Shown: positions 19,368-27,782 of the stretch, one piece after another | Numbering within the stretch: position 1 is the first letter of the stretch | Layout of the letters: each line of letters starts with the position of its first letter | DNA from: Pectobacterium parmentieri | GTDB lineage: Bacteria; Pseudomonadota; Gammaproteobacteria; Enterobacterales; Enterobacteriaceae | Direction of reading: 5' to 3' | Length of the DNA: 64,000 nucleotides | Assembly: GCF_001742145.1 (NCBI RefSeq) | Contig: NZ_CP015749.1 | Span: 3,100,001 to 3,164,000 of the forward strand | Program-made: the position numbers and the translations under genes | The notes under the pieces: model-generated | Told to the model about the DNA's origin: nothing | The model's database searches: none | Seen by the model: only the letters and a program-made list of their open reading frames with translations

Positions 19368-19487
19368 GGTGATGAGTAACTCGTCACCTGCTCACCAACT
19401 CATTACCCTTTAACACATTGATTCATAAAAATAAAAAATCACAGTGAAGAGAGTGAACAGTTTTGTGCAAAATCTTTTTATTTTGTC
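19368..19487. repeat. Island repeat family, full copy
   Basis: The palindromic head GGTGATGAGTAACTCGTCACC is followed by a spacer and the tail GTGAAGAGAGTGAACAGTTTTGTGCAAAATCTTTTTATTTTG. It ends 10 bp before the 3' end of the AbiEii gene. The copy at 33333-33450 has the same order and the same position next to a minus-strand gene. Confidence 0.75.
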
Positions 19488-19496
19488 TACTGACGC

Positions 19497-20414
19497 TTAC
19501 ATGACGAACGGCGCTTTCCCGCCCTCTCCTTTTAACGCTTGCTGTAACGCACTTAAGAGTGCTTTTAGTTCGCCGCTTAAATAGTGGCTAAAAGCCTCAC
19601 GCCCTAACGTTCTATCAAATACGGCCTGTGGCAGGAATCGCCGCATTTCAGCGCTAAAACGGCCATCCCCCACAACCTGATCAATGCTCTGTATGCGCTG
19701 TGCCAGTAGATCATCATAATTAGAGATGCGGTAATCCTGTATTTTCTTACGAATCAGATCGATATCATAAGTCGCGTTTTGTTGGATCAGCCACGGCAAG
19801 TCCCATACGTCACGATAGCGGATATATTTGGTAGTGGCGACAAGCGAAACCAGTTTGTCGCACATCACTTCATTCAGCGTTTCACACATGACCAGCGTAT
19901 CGGAATAACCATCGGGTAAAACCTGATAGTTACGTTTTAGCGTCATCGGCGTTCGGGTATAAGCCGGGATATTGGCGATCTCAATTTTGATCCGTTGCCT
20001 TGGCATATCGCGTTTTTCCGGTGCAGTGGTCACGGATACCTGCCATTTGTCGATGCGAACTTCCTCATAACCGGGTTCATTCCGCAATTCATTTGGCTCT
20101 TTCACGTTGACTTCAAGGCCGTACCGATTCCCTAGATAATCTTCAATACAGGCTTTCATGTTCTTCAGGTCTGCGCCAGAAAACGCAACACCGCCGGCGA
20201 AATCCAAATCTTCACTGAAGCGGTTTGCGCCATGGCACAGCCTTAACGATGTCCCTCCCTGAAAAGTAAGCGGCTCCAGCAAGCCCGCATTATCCAAACA
20301 GTAGAGGATGTCGTAGTGCAAAAGCTCCTTCTCCACCACATTGCGCAAGCCTTCAAGCTCGGCTGATTCCACCACTTTGCTGACCAATTCGGCAAAGTTA
20401 ACTTTCTGATTCAT
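19497..20414 (-). CDS. abiEii: AbiEii-type nucleotidyltransferase toxin
   Basis: A 305-residue member of the AbiEii/AbiGii family, the toxin of a type IV system used in abortive phage infection. The nucleotidyltransferase motif is GGTSLRLCHGANRFSEDLDF (about residues 50-70), with further conserved lysines in CDKLVSLVATTKYIRYRDVWDL. These enzymes are thought to modify tRNA. ATG at 20414 has GGAG eight bases upstream; the open frame extends to 20435. It overlaps the antitoxin gene by 17 bases. Confidence 0.88.
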   Translation of the reverse strand: MNQKVNFAELVSKVVESAELEGLRNVVEKELLHYDILYCLDNAGLLEPLTFQGGTSLRLCHGANRFSEDLDFAGGVAFSGADLKNMKACIEDYLGNRYGLEVNVKEPNELRNEPGYEEVRIDKWQVSVTTAPEKRDMPRQRIKIEIANIPAYTRTPMTLKRNYQVLPDGYSDTLVMCETLNEVMCDKLVSLVATTKYIRYRDVWDLPWLIQQNATYDIDLIRKKIQDYRISNYDDLLAQRIQSIDQVVGDGRFSAEMRRFLPQAVFDRTLGREAFSHYLSGELKALLSALQQALKGEGGKAPFVM

Positions 20415-20943
20415 GATGTAGCTCCGACTCGTCAATCAGGTGGGTATTGCGCCCAACGCGGCGTAAATCCCTCACGGCAGTTTTCTTCGTCGCTTGCCGT
20501 AACGGGGAATTGCCAAAATAGGTATCCTGCAAAATCTGCTCTGGGGGCCGCTTGGTATGGGTAAATTCAATCACCCCAAAAGGCGTTTTATGTTCTTCGG
20601 AACGTCCGGTGGTCATCACCGTGATCCGGTCAATAGGGATTTGAGAAATCACGCCATATTCTGACAATGCGGATTCAAGGCTAAGATAGTTATATTCACC
20701 ACGGCGTAGCGCTAACACGATGCGTTCAAGCGTATAGGCATCTTTGCTTTGGGCATGGTTATAGACGTACACACCGCGAATCGCACGGGTAAGAATGCCA
20801 TCTTTTACTAAACGATTTAGCCCGGCATTAAACGCTCTGGGCGTATCTTCATGGAAAATCTTGGCTAAATCGCGGGAGGTGAAGACATAACGCCCTTGCT
20901 TATCGAAAGCATTTAAACGCTCAATAGCAGTGATCCTGTCCAT
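20398..20943 (-). CDS. abiEi: AbiEi-type antitoxin / transcriptional repressor
   Basis: A 181-residue protein with an N-terminal winged helix (VFTSRDLAKIFHEDTPRAFNAGLNRLVKDGILTRAIRGVYVY) and a C-terminal antitoxin domain (YLSLESALSEYGVISQ, TVMTTGRSEEHKTPFGVIEF). AbiEi proteins bind repeats in their own promoter and counter AbiEii without direct contact. It precedes and overlaps abiEii. Candidate operator repeats lie directly upstream. Confidence 0.85.
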   Translation of the reverse strand: MDRITAIERLNAFDKQGRYVFTSRDLAKIFHEDTPRAFNAGLNRLVKDGILTRAIRGVYVYNHAQSKDAYTLERIVLALRRGEYNYLSLESALSEYGVISQIPIDRITVMTTGRSEEHKTPFGVIEFTHTKRPPEQILQDTYFGNSPLRQATKKTAVRDLRRVGRNTHLIDESELHHESES

Positions 20944-20975
20944 TCATAAGTCCACATGAAAACCACATAATTGTG

Positions 20976-21053
20976 TTATTCACGTATACTTGAATAGAAA
21001 CCATCCGTCAAGTACACACCAAAACCACTAAAAAGTGATATTCACGTGTACTT
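20976..21053. promoter_or_regulatory. Candidate AbiEi operator repeats
   Basis: TTATTCACGTATACTTGA (20976-20993) and ATATTCACGTGTACTTAT (about 21038-21055) are direct repeats. GTCAAGTACACACC (about 21007-21020) is an inverted relative in between. The cluster sits 30-110 bp upstream of the abiEi start codon, where AbiEi-type repressors bind. Confidence 0.6.
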
Positions 21054-21140
21054 ATCAAAGAGTTTTCATGGTTTGAGGTGACAAAAAGGTGGGATTCATA
21101 GAGTGAGAACGTTAGCAAAAAACCCTATCACTTTTCTGCA

Positions 21141-21164
21141 TTGGTATACGCTTAGGTATACCAA
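21141..21164. repeat. Second pair of integrase-type iterons
   Basis: TTGGTATACG (21141-21150) and GGTATACCAA (21155-21164) repeat, in inverted arrangement, the word found four times before the integrase gene. Confidence 0.5.
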
Positions 21165-21217
21165 CAAAGTCTGAACTCACATTTAAAACAGAAATATCAT
21201 TAAGTTACGTGAAAAAA

Positions 21218-21292
21218 TTCAGATTCCGCCAGCCAGTTGGAAAACGTGAGCGTTCAGAAGCATACGATGATGCGATAAAACGCTTACGTTAA
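21218..21292 (+). pseudogene. RelE remnant with internal deletion
   Basis: Reads KFRFRQP and then VGKRERSEAYDDAIKRLR before TAA (21290-21292). The second part is the C-terminal end of RelE proteins and the first part resembles the KIKLR strand, with the middle missing. No start codon or upstream half remains. It sits eight bases before the truncated repeat gene. Confidence 0.65.
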
Positions 21293-21299
21293 TACAACC

Positions 21300-21551
21300 A
21301 TGAAAGACGAGAAGAAACACAACCAACAATCAAGATCGTCCGGTTGGGGAGGAAAACGTACCGGTGCAGGCGCTCCAATTGGTAACACCAATGCGGTGAA
21401 ACATGGGGAACGCAGCCGCCAGGCATTCTTTCCGTTGGCGGGTGATAATGGACAATTCACGCCGTTGCAATTGCTACGTGCAAGAAACCTACTCCCAGCT
21501 CATGCCCGGCATACGCCGGGCAGAGCAGAAAATGACTTAGAACAGCAGTGA
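21300..21551 (+). pseudogene. Truncated copy of the small GGKR/GNTNAVKHG gene
   Basis: The first 65 or so codons match the intact gene at 31665-32024 (GWGGKRTGAGAPIGNTNAVKHG, QAFFPLAGDNGQFTPLQLLRARNLL). After about 21497 the sequence departs and the frame ends with unrelated codons 10 bp into the iutA 3' end. The break marks the left junction of the aerobactin block. The family is phage/island-associated; function unknown. Confidence 0.75.
21318..21497 (+). repeat. Left direct repeat flanking the aerobactin block
   Basis: About 180 bp nearly identical to 31685-31864 in the same orientation (for example GCGCTCCAATTGGTAACACC and the stretch after it). The repeats bracket roughly 10 kb with the siderophore genes. 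Confidence 0.8.
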
Positions 21552-23735
21552 GTAGTTCAAGCCAAAGGTGCGGCCACGCCCTTTGTAGTTGTACAGCGAC
21601 GCAGGACCGTAGCCCGGGCTGTAGTACAGCGGCGCGCGCTGGCCCCAGACGGTGGTGTAGTCGCGATCGAAAACGTTCTCCACGCTGAAGCTGAGTTTAC
21701 CCACCGGCAGATCATAGCTACCGAGCAGATCAACCGTGGTGTAACCATCGATTTTGTAGCCCTGAGCGTCGCTGACGTCGAAGGAAGTGGTGCTCTGTAC
21801 GCGCAGGCTCCACGGATCCGGTGCCCAACCGATGTAGGCCGTTGCTTTCGACGGGCTCGCCACCTTCACATCATACTTTTCCCAGCTACCGTTCACTTTA
21901 GACTCGGTTTTCAGCACGTTGAAGTTCGCACCGGTGCTCCAGTCGGTGTCCGGGATAAAGTAGTCCACCGCGCCTTCCACGCCGTAGATGCGGCGCTTGT
22001 CATCGACCACGCTGATGGTCAGGTCTTTATTTGCCTTCACGTTCTTATCGGAAATCGAGTAGTAGGCCGCGATTTGCGTACGCAGGTTATCGCCGGAGAA
22101 GCGCCAGCCCAGCTCGTAGGAGTCGACCTTCACGCCTTCCAGTTCGCTGTCATTCACGTTCACGCTGTTGGTCAGCGGAAGGTGCCCGTTCACCGCTGCG
22201 CCATAGGTGCCGCGCCCGTAGTATTTACCCGGATCCGGCAGCTCCACGCCCTGGGAGAAATTGAACCACGCCTGCTGGCGTTCGGTCAGATGAACCAGCA
22301 GACCGGCGTTAAACAAGAAGTTGTCGTAATCGACCGACCCGCCCGGGATCGCATCGGCGGACTGCGCCCTCCCGGCGGCAATCTGCTGTTGCTGCGCGTA
22401 GCCAATGAAATCATCAATCTTGTTCTCGGTGTACTGATAGCGCACACCGCCGCTCAGGGTAAAGATATCATTGATGTCATAGCTGGATTGCAGGAAGGTC
22501 GCCAGGTTAGTGATGTCATACCCCGGATAGCGTCCGGTGGTGTAAATCCGCTTGTTGTTCATCCCACCGGAAGCGTTTGCTTGGGCCAGATCGAAGAACA
22601 TCTGGTTAGAGGTAAAGCGCTCGTGATCCGCATCCAGCCCGTAGGTCAACTGCCAGCCGTCCAGCGGTTCGCTGTTGAGGGTCAGCTTCGCGCCATACTG
22701 GTCCGTGTCCTGCTGCGATGAGGAGAACGCGGTGGCCTGTTTGTTCGCGTTGACGGTCGGGAACGGATAAAACAGCAGCGATTCATCGCGGTAATAGACC
22801 TGGCCGACCAGTTCCTGACCGAGGAAATCGCTATTCGAGTATTGCAGGCTGATGAGATGACGCTCGGTGCCCGGAATACGGTCTGAATGCAGGCCGCTAC
22901 TGACGTATGGCTTGGTCGCGCCGCTGATTGCCGAAAAATCTTTCCCGAGGTTCAGCCCGTAATCGTCGTCACCCTGGCTTTTATAATATTGGGTAACCAA
23001 CTGAAGCTGTTGGGTATCATCGATATTCAGCGTCCCGGTGCCCATCACGTCCAGACGGTCGGAATACTGTAGGCCAGTCTGAGTGTTATCGAGCAGAGTC
23101 GCGTCGCCGTTACCGTCAAACCAGCCGCCGAACTTCTGGTACGCCACCGATGCGCGCCCGGAGATACGGTCGTTGCCGCCGGAGATGGCGCTGGCAACGC
23201 GCTCATCGTGATCCTTACTGCTGTTGAAACCGCTCTTGATCCCCGTCTCAAACTCCATCTGGGTATCCGGCTGGCCTTTTTTAGTCACAATATTGATAAG
23301 GCCGCCGGTACTACCGCCACCGTACAGCGCGGTGGCCCCGGAGATCACTTCAACGTGGTCGATATTGAACGGGTCGATGGAATCGAGTTGGCGGCTGTCG
23401 GTGCGCGACGAGTTCAGACGCACGCCGTCCACCAGCACGACCAGCGGACGGCCACGCACGTTCATCCCGTAGTTGGTACGGCTCTGGCTGCTGACGTCAA
23501 GACCGGGGATCAACTGAGCCAGTGCGTCTTTCAGCTCTTTACCGCCCTGGATCTGCTGCTCCAGTTCGGCTTTTTCAATCACCCACGTGGTTTGCGCCAT
23601 TTGCGCCACCGTACGGTTGGTGCGGTTGGCGGAAACCACTAACGTGTCGTCACTGCTCTGCTGTGCGACCGCTGGCGCCATCATGGCGAGCAACAACGGG
23701 TTAAGGGCCCAGAGCGTATGCTTTTTGGTTATCAT
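21537..23735 (-). CDS. iutA: Ferric aerobactin outer-membrane receptor IutA
   Basis: A 732-residue TonB-dependent receptor, the length of the E. coli protein. The signal peptide ends at VAQQ. A TonB box-like DTLVVSA is followed by the plug domain (KDALAQLIPGLDVSS, NVRGRPLVVLVDGVRLN, ALYGGGSTGGLINIVTKKG) and a 22-strand barrel ending in GLNYSLLF with the terminal Phe. It takes up ferric aerobactin (and cloacin DF13). Last gene of the iucABCD-iutA operon, 28 bp after iucD. GC-rich, foreign to its neighbours. Confidence 0.97.
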   Translation of the reverse strand: MITKKHTLWALNPLLLAMMAPAVAQQSSDDTLVVSANRTNRTVAQMAQTTWVIEKAELEQQIQGGKELKDALAQLIPGLDVSSQSRTNYGMNVRGRPLVVLVDGVRLNSSRTDSRQLDSIDPFNIDHVEVISGATALYGGGSTGGLINIVTKKGQPDTQMEFETGIKSGFNSSKDHDERVASAISGGNDRISGRASVAYQKFGGWFDGNGDATLLDNTQTGLQYSDRLDVMGTGTLNIDDTQQLQLVTQYYKSQGDDDYGLNLGKDFSAISGATKPYVSSGLHSDRIPGTERHLISLQYSNSDFLGQELVGQVYYRDESLLFYPFPTVNANKQATAFSSSQQDTDQYGAKLTLNSEPLDGWQLTYGLDADHERFTSNQMFFDLAQANASGGMNNKRIYTTGRYPGYDITNLATFLQSSYDINDIFTLSGGVRYQYTENKIDDFIGYAQQQQIAAGRAQSADAIPGGSVDYDNFLFNAGLLVHLTERQQAWFNFSQGVELPDPGKYYGRGTYGAAVNGHLPLTNSVNVNDSELEGVKVDSYELGWRFSGDNLRTQIAAYYSISDKNVKANKDLTISVVDDKRRIYGVEGAVDYFIPDTDWSTGANFNVLKTESKVNGSWEKYDVKVASPSKATAYIGWAPDPWSLRVQSTTSFDVSDAQGYKIDGYTTVDLLGSYDLPVGKLSFSVENVFDRDYTTVWGQRAPLYYSPGYGPASLYNYKGRGRTFGLNYSLLF

Positions 23736-23763
23736 TGTTATTCCTTCACACGGGTGGAAAATA

Positions 23764-25098
23764 TCAGCCCAAAGATGCTGTGTAGCGAGTCAGAGGAGCA
23801 GCCTCCGGCTGCGGTTTTTCCCGGCTGCCGCTGCGCCACTGAATCAGCGCGGGCGGCGTACTGAGATCGAACAAATCGCGCCCCATCGCGCAATTCAGAA
23901 TATGGGCGGCGCGCCACGCCATCAGGCTAAGCTGCGGCTCGGCAATACCGTGGGTCTGCATGCTGGCGTTAACGGCGAACAGGTGATTCTCTTTCGGGCC
24001 GTCCCACTCGATGGTGAAATCGTCCCGCACGTTGAAGCTGCACTCATCGCGCATAGCAATACGCGGCATCAGCGGAGACAGCATCTGCGGCAGCGCAGGG
24101 CGGTAGCCGGTGGCAAAAATCACCACGTCGCTCTCCAGCGTGTCGTAGCCTTTATCCAGATGATGCTCCAGCAGCAGTTGCCAGCCCTGGCCACGGCTTT
24201 CAAGACCGGTGACCGAACGACTCGGCATCAGATGGGCATTACGCGGCAGGCCGAGCACCTCGAAGCGGTGGTACAGCTCGCGATAAATCGTCAGCAGCGA
24301 CTCGGCAGTAATACCGTCAGAGGTCATTTTCTGCTCGTCGAGCATCTTCTGGCGCGCGGCGTGATTCAACCCGACGAAGCCGGACACGTACTCCGGGGTG
24401 AAATATTCATTGGCGAACGCCGCTTCATCCAGCGCGTTAAAGTTATTGCGACGCGACACCCAGCTAATCTCAGCAACTTCGCCCCATTCCCCGCGCAGAG
24501 CGTTGAGGAACAGGTCGGCGCCGCTTTGCCCGCCGCCGACCACCGTCACCCGCTTACCGCTCAGGTTGGGCTGGCACAGGCTCATTTCGCTGGCGTGGAA
24601 GCAGGTTGGCGAGACGCTTTTCACGCAGGCCGGCAGATGCGGCTGTTTGCCAATGCCCAGGCAGACGTGGCGGGCGAAGGTTTCTCCCCCGCAGGTTTGT
24701 ACGGCGAAAAGCTGGCGACGATCGTCAAACGCGATGCGTTCCACCGTATTGTTGAAACGCAGGTTTTCCATTCCTTCGGCGGCCCAGCGCAGGTAGTCGG
24801 AGAACTCATCGCGGGAAACGGTGCGCAACTCGGTGGTCAGGAAGCGATAGAATTTCTTGCGCTTCACCAGATAGTTCACAAAGCTGTACGGGCTGGTCGG
24901 CGCGACGGCGCTCACCAGATCTTTCAGGAACATGGTCTGCATATGGCAGTCCGGCACCAGCATCCCCGGATGCCAGGCAAACTGCGTGCGGCCGTCGAAG
25001 AAGCGGCTGCTGAAGCCTTCCGCTTCATGGGCTAGCGCCGCGATGCTCAGGTTAAACGGGCCAATGCCTACGCCAATGAAATCTACAGTGTTTGTCAT
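23764..25098 (-). CDS. iucD: L-lysine N6-monooxygenase IucD
   Basis: A 444-residue FAD/NADPH enzyme catalysing the first step of aerobactin synthesis, hydroxylation of lysine at N6. GVGIGPFNLSIAALAHE at the N-terminus binds FAD, VTVVGGGQSGADLFL binds NADPH, and FATGYRPALPQML is the family ATGY motif. The chain also has DGRTQFAWHPGMLVPDCHMQT as in IucD and PvdA. It begins three bases after iucC ends. Confidence 0.97.
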   Translation of the reverse strand: MTNTVDFIGVGIGPFNLSIAALAHEAEGFSSRFFDGRTQFAWHPGMLVPDCHMQTMFLKDLVSAVAPTSPYSFVNYLVKRKKFYRFLTTELRTVSRDEFSDYLRWAAEGMENLRFNNTVERIAFDDRRQLFAVQTCGGETFARHVCLGIGKQPHLPACVKSVSPTCFHASEMSLCQPNLSGKRVTVVGGGQSGADLFLNALRGEWGEVAEISWVSRRNNFNALDEAAFANEYFTPEYVSGFVGLNHAARQKMLDEQKMTSDGITAESLLTIYRELYHRFEVLGLPRNAHLMPSRSVTGLESRGQGWQLLLEHHLDKGYDTLESDVVIFATGYRPALPQMLSPLMPRIAMRDECSFNVRDDFTIEWDGPKENHLFAVNASMQTHGIAEPQLSLMAWRAAHILNCAMGRDLFDLSTPPALIQWRSGSREKPQPEAAPLTRYTASLG

Positions 25099-25101
25099 GA
25101 T

Positions 25102-26838
25102 TTAATCCTTTGTCGCCAGCCACAGCGGGTTTTGCAGATCCTCGAGGTAATTCGGCAGCATGCGGCTGCCGCCGTCCTGGTCAGGGAAGGTCAGTTTTAC
25201 CGGGTTCAGCACGACGCGAATGATTTGTGGCCTGAAGAGTGAGAAAAGCGCGAAACGCGCTGACAGTTGTGGGTGTTCCTGCATGTAATCACTCAACACT
25301 GTCGCCAGCAGTTGATAAAAACGTCTCTCCGGCACGCCGAGGCGTACCATAAGCGGCGAAACAAAGCGCAACACCGTCACAAAGTGGCCGGTCTGCAAAT
25401 CATGAATCAGATAGTCGGCGCTCAGGCGGGCGGTAACATCCCGCACTTCCTGAGGCAGGGAGTCCATCTCCGGGAACTCATCCTTCACCAGCCGCATGTC
25501 GCCCTGAAAATCCTTCAACAGAACGCGCTGCGGCACGCCATTTTTCATGGCGAGGGTAATATTTTGTCCGTGGGCGATCAGCGCGACGCCGTAGCGGCAC
25601 AGCAGGTGGTAGAGCGGCACCACCACCACGCGGAACATCTGCGACAGCCAGGCTTCCGCATCCATCCCGGACTGGGCGATATACGCGCCAATCAGCGGCC
25701 GGTTGTGCTCATCGCACTCCATCAGGGTCGCCATCAGAATTGGGATTTCATCGGACTTCAGCCAGCGGAACGGATTCTCGCGCCAGATAACGCCGAGCAT
25801 CTCCTGATAACGATACGGTGCCTGCGCCAGCGCGGCGTAGCCCTCGTGGGAAACGTAGCCCGCCGCCGGTTCGCCGAGGATCACCGCGCCGCTTTGTTGC
25901 AGCGTCGGGTCAGTGGCAAACACCTGCTGAAGCCAGCGCGAGGCCAGCGGCCCGGCGGCAATATATTTGCCCGGAATGCCGCGATAGCAGGAGGTGTTGT
26001 AAATCGTCAGCGGCAGTTTGATATCCAGCCCGACCTGGCGGCTGGCGTTGGTCAGGGTGCGCAGCGACTGCTGGGCGAGCCAGCGGTCGCCAAATTCACC
26101 CAACGACACCATGCGGCCCTCAGCCAGATCGGCAACGAAATCGAGGGCGATTTTTTGCTGCCACTGCCACGGATGCACCGGCAACGCGAGCCAGCTCTTG
26201 TCCAGCCCGCGCGCCTGCCAGGCCTGATGGAAACGGGCCAACTCCTGCGGGTCCATCGCCGCCGTCAGCAGTTGTTCGCTGTCCAGCGCGCTGTCGCAGC
26301 GCCAGACCATGTTGTCGCGTTTCACCGCCAGCCAATGAAGCTGGAAGGTATTGGCGTACTCCGGGGCATAGCGCGTCAGCGCGTCCCGTCCCCAGCCACG
26401 GCGGCCCTTATTAAAGGCGAATTTTGGATGACCACTGAGCAGGCACTGCAACCGATCGGCGTCCAGCGCGATAAGATCTTCCGCGCTCATGCCGCGACGT
26501 GCGTTGCGCAGTTGCAGGTCGCCCAGCAGCGTAGCGTAGAGATCCTGCATATGCTCGGCGACGGTGGCATCGCTCATCGACAGCACCGGCTTTAGCTGCA
26601 TCAGCAGCGTCTGTGCAACAACGGGCTCATCGGCGCAGCGCAGCGTTTCATGGTCGATCCACAGCCAGCCCCAGATCCCGCGCTGTGCGCTGAAGTGCCA
26701 CTCCGCGCCCGGCAGATTAATCGCGTAACAGTCATCGCCCAGAGACTCGGCGTGAAAGACCTGTTCGTATTCCAGTTCAGCCAGCATTTTCGCCACCAAC
26801 TGGCGGTTAACAATTTCCCAGTCCATACGGTTCATCAC
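25102..26838 (-). CDS. iucC: Aerobactin synthase IucC
   Basis: A 578-residue NIS (NRPS-independent siderophore) synthetase that adds the second N6-acetyl-N6-hydroxylysine to the citrate intermediate. Conserved blocks are LSGHPKFAFNKGRRGW, LPVHPWQWQQ, IKLPLTIYNTSCYRGIPGKYIAAGPL, HGQNITLAM and LLKDFQGDMRLV with ATP- and Mg-binding residues. Start and iucB stop overlap as ATGA, indicating coupling. Confidence 0.97.
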   Translation of the reverse strand: MMNRMDWEIVNRQLVAKMLAELEYEQVFHAESLGDDCYAINLPGAEWHFSAQRGIWGWLWIDHETLRCADEPVVAQTLLMQLKPVLSMSDATVAEHMQDLYATLLGDLQLRNARRGMSAEDLIALDADRLQCLLSGHPKFAFNKGRRGWGRDALTRYAPEYANTFQLHWLAVKRDNMVWRCDSALDSEQLLTAAMDPQELARFHQAWQARGLDKSWLALPVHPWQWQQKIALDFVADLAEGRMVSLGEFGDRWLAQQSLRTLTNASRQVGLDIKLPLTIYNTSCYRGIPGKYIAAGPLASRWLQQVFATDPTLQQSGAVILGEPAAGYVSHEGYAALAQAPYRYQEMLGVIWRENPFRWLKSDEIPILMATLMECDEHNRPLIGAYIAQSGMDAEAWLSQMFRVVVVPLYHLLCRYGVALIAHGQNITLAMKNGVPQRVLLKDFQGDMRLVKDEFPEMDSLPQEVRDVTARLSADYLIHDLQTGHFVTVLRFVSPLMVRLGVPERRFYQLLATVLSDYMQEHPQLSARFALFSLFRPQIIRVVLNPVKLTFPDQDGGSRMLPNYLEDLQNPLWLATKD

Positions 26839-27782
26839 AGGCCCACCTCCATAAAGAAGCGGGTGCGATCTGCCATCACCAGGCGCGAACGTTTATGCGG
26901 GAAGTCGAACTCTTTCAGCGTGCGGTAGCCCGCCGGATCGAAGTGGCGGAACAGGCGCTGGTTGTCGGCGCGCGGCTCCAGCACCGTGCGCTGCGTGCGC
27001 GGTTCATCCAGCAGCAAATAGTGCGTCAGCCCGCGCAGCCAGCTTTGAACATAGTGCGCACCTCGCCAGGCCTGTTCGCCGACCAGTAGGTGCAGACCGC
27101 GATCGTAGGGCTGCCAGGTATAGTGGCGGCCGATACGATCTTCCGCTGCCCAGTAAATTTCAAAGTAGCTGAACGGCTGATCGTCAAAACAGCCAATCAA
27201 CGGGAACGCATGTTTTCCGGTGAGCTGGCGTTCGAGATAGGCGGTTTGTAGCGCAAGGGAACCGCCTTGCTCCCAGAAATATTCCACACGCGGATCGTTC
27301 ATCCAGCGGGTAAAACGTTCGGCGTCCAGCGCCGGGTCTGCCACGCGGAAACTCAGGGTTTTACGCACGCGTGGATCGTAACGGCGATAAACCTCACCCT
27401 TCGGGCGCGCCGGGCGAGCAGGGAAGTAGATTTCACGTTCTGCGTCAAAGGTCATTTCGCCGGAGGCCTGTTTTGACGGCGCGCTCAGCCAGAGCGGGAG
27501 CTGCCAGAACACGGCGCGATGAATAATATCGCTGTGCATCTGCGCAAAAAGCGCCAGCGCCTGCGGCTCCTCGCGCCAGTCGGCGTAAGGCAAAATCAGC
27601 GCGGAGATCTGCGGCGCGGCGATGAAAATCTGATCCAGCGCATCGCGCAGCCAGCCTTCCGGCAGCGGACCCGGCCAGCGCAGCACCGCGCTGTTATCCT
27701 GGCCCCAGCCGAGAGTCAGTTGTGCGTCGAGTTTTTCACAGCGCAGGCCGTGGCCGCTGTGAACGATATTGGCCATAGACAT
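26835..27782 (-). CDS. iucB: N6-hydroxylysine O-acetyltransferase IucB
   Basis: A 315-residue GNAT-fold enzyme acetylating N6-hydroxylysine with acetyl-CoA. The C-terminal acyltransferase half carries WMNDPRVEYFWEQGG, FSYFEIYWAAEDRIGRHY and GEQAWRGAHYVQSWLRGLTHYLLLDEPRTQ. It starts directly after the iucA stop codon (TGA then ATG) and overlaps iucC. Confidence 0.96.
   Translation of the reverse strand: MSMANIVHSGHGLRCEKLDAQLTLGWGQDNSAVLRWPGPLPEGWLRDALDQIFIAAPQISALILPYADWREEPQALALFAQMHSDIIHRAVFWQLPLWLSAPSKQASGEMTFDAEREIYFPARPARPKGEVYRRYDPRVRKTLSFRVADPALDAERFTRWMNDPRVEYFWEQGGSLALQTAYLERQLTGKHAFPLIGCFDDQPFSYFEIYWAAEDRIGRHYTWQPYDRGLHLLVGEQAWRGAHYVQSWLRGLTHYLLLDEPRTQRTVLEPRADNQRLFRHFDPAGYRTLKEFDFPHKRSRLVMADRTRFFMEVGL

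Noticed and set aside
23587..25035. 482-codon plus-strand frame opposite iucD/iutA
   Set aside because: It lies antisense to the clearly conserved iucD and has His/Gln/Arg-rich composition typical of a GC-rich shadow frame.
25267..26595. 442-codon frame antisense to iucC
   Set aside because: Same reason: shadow of a GC-rich real gene with no recognisable domain.
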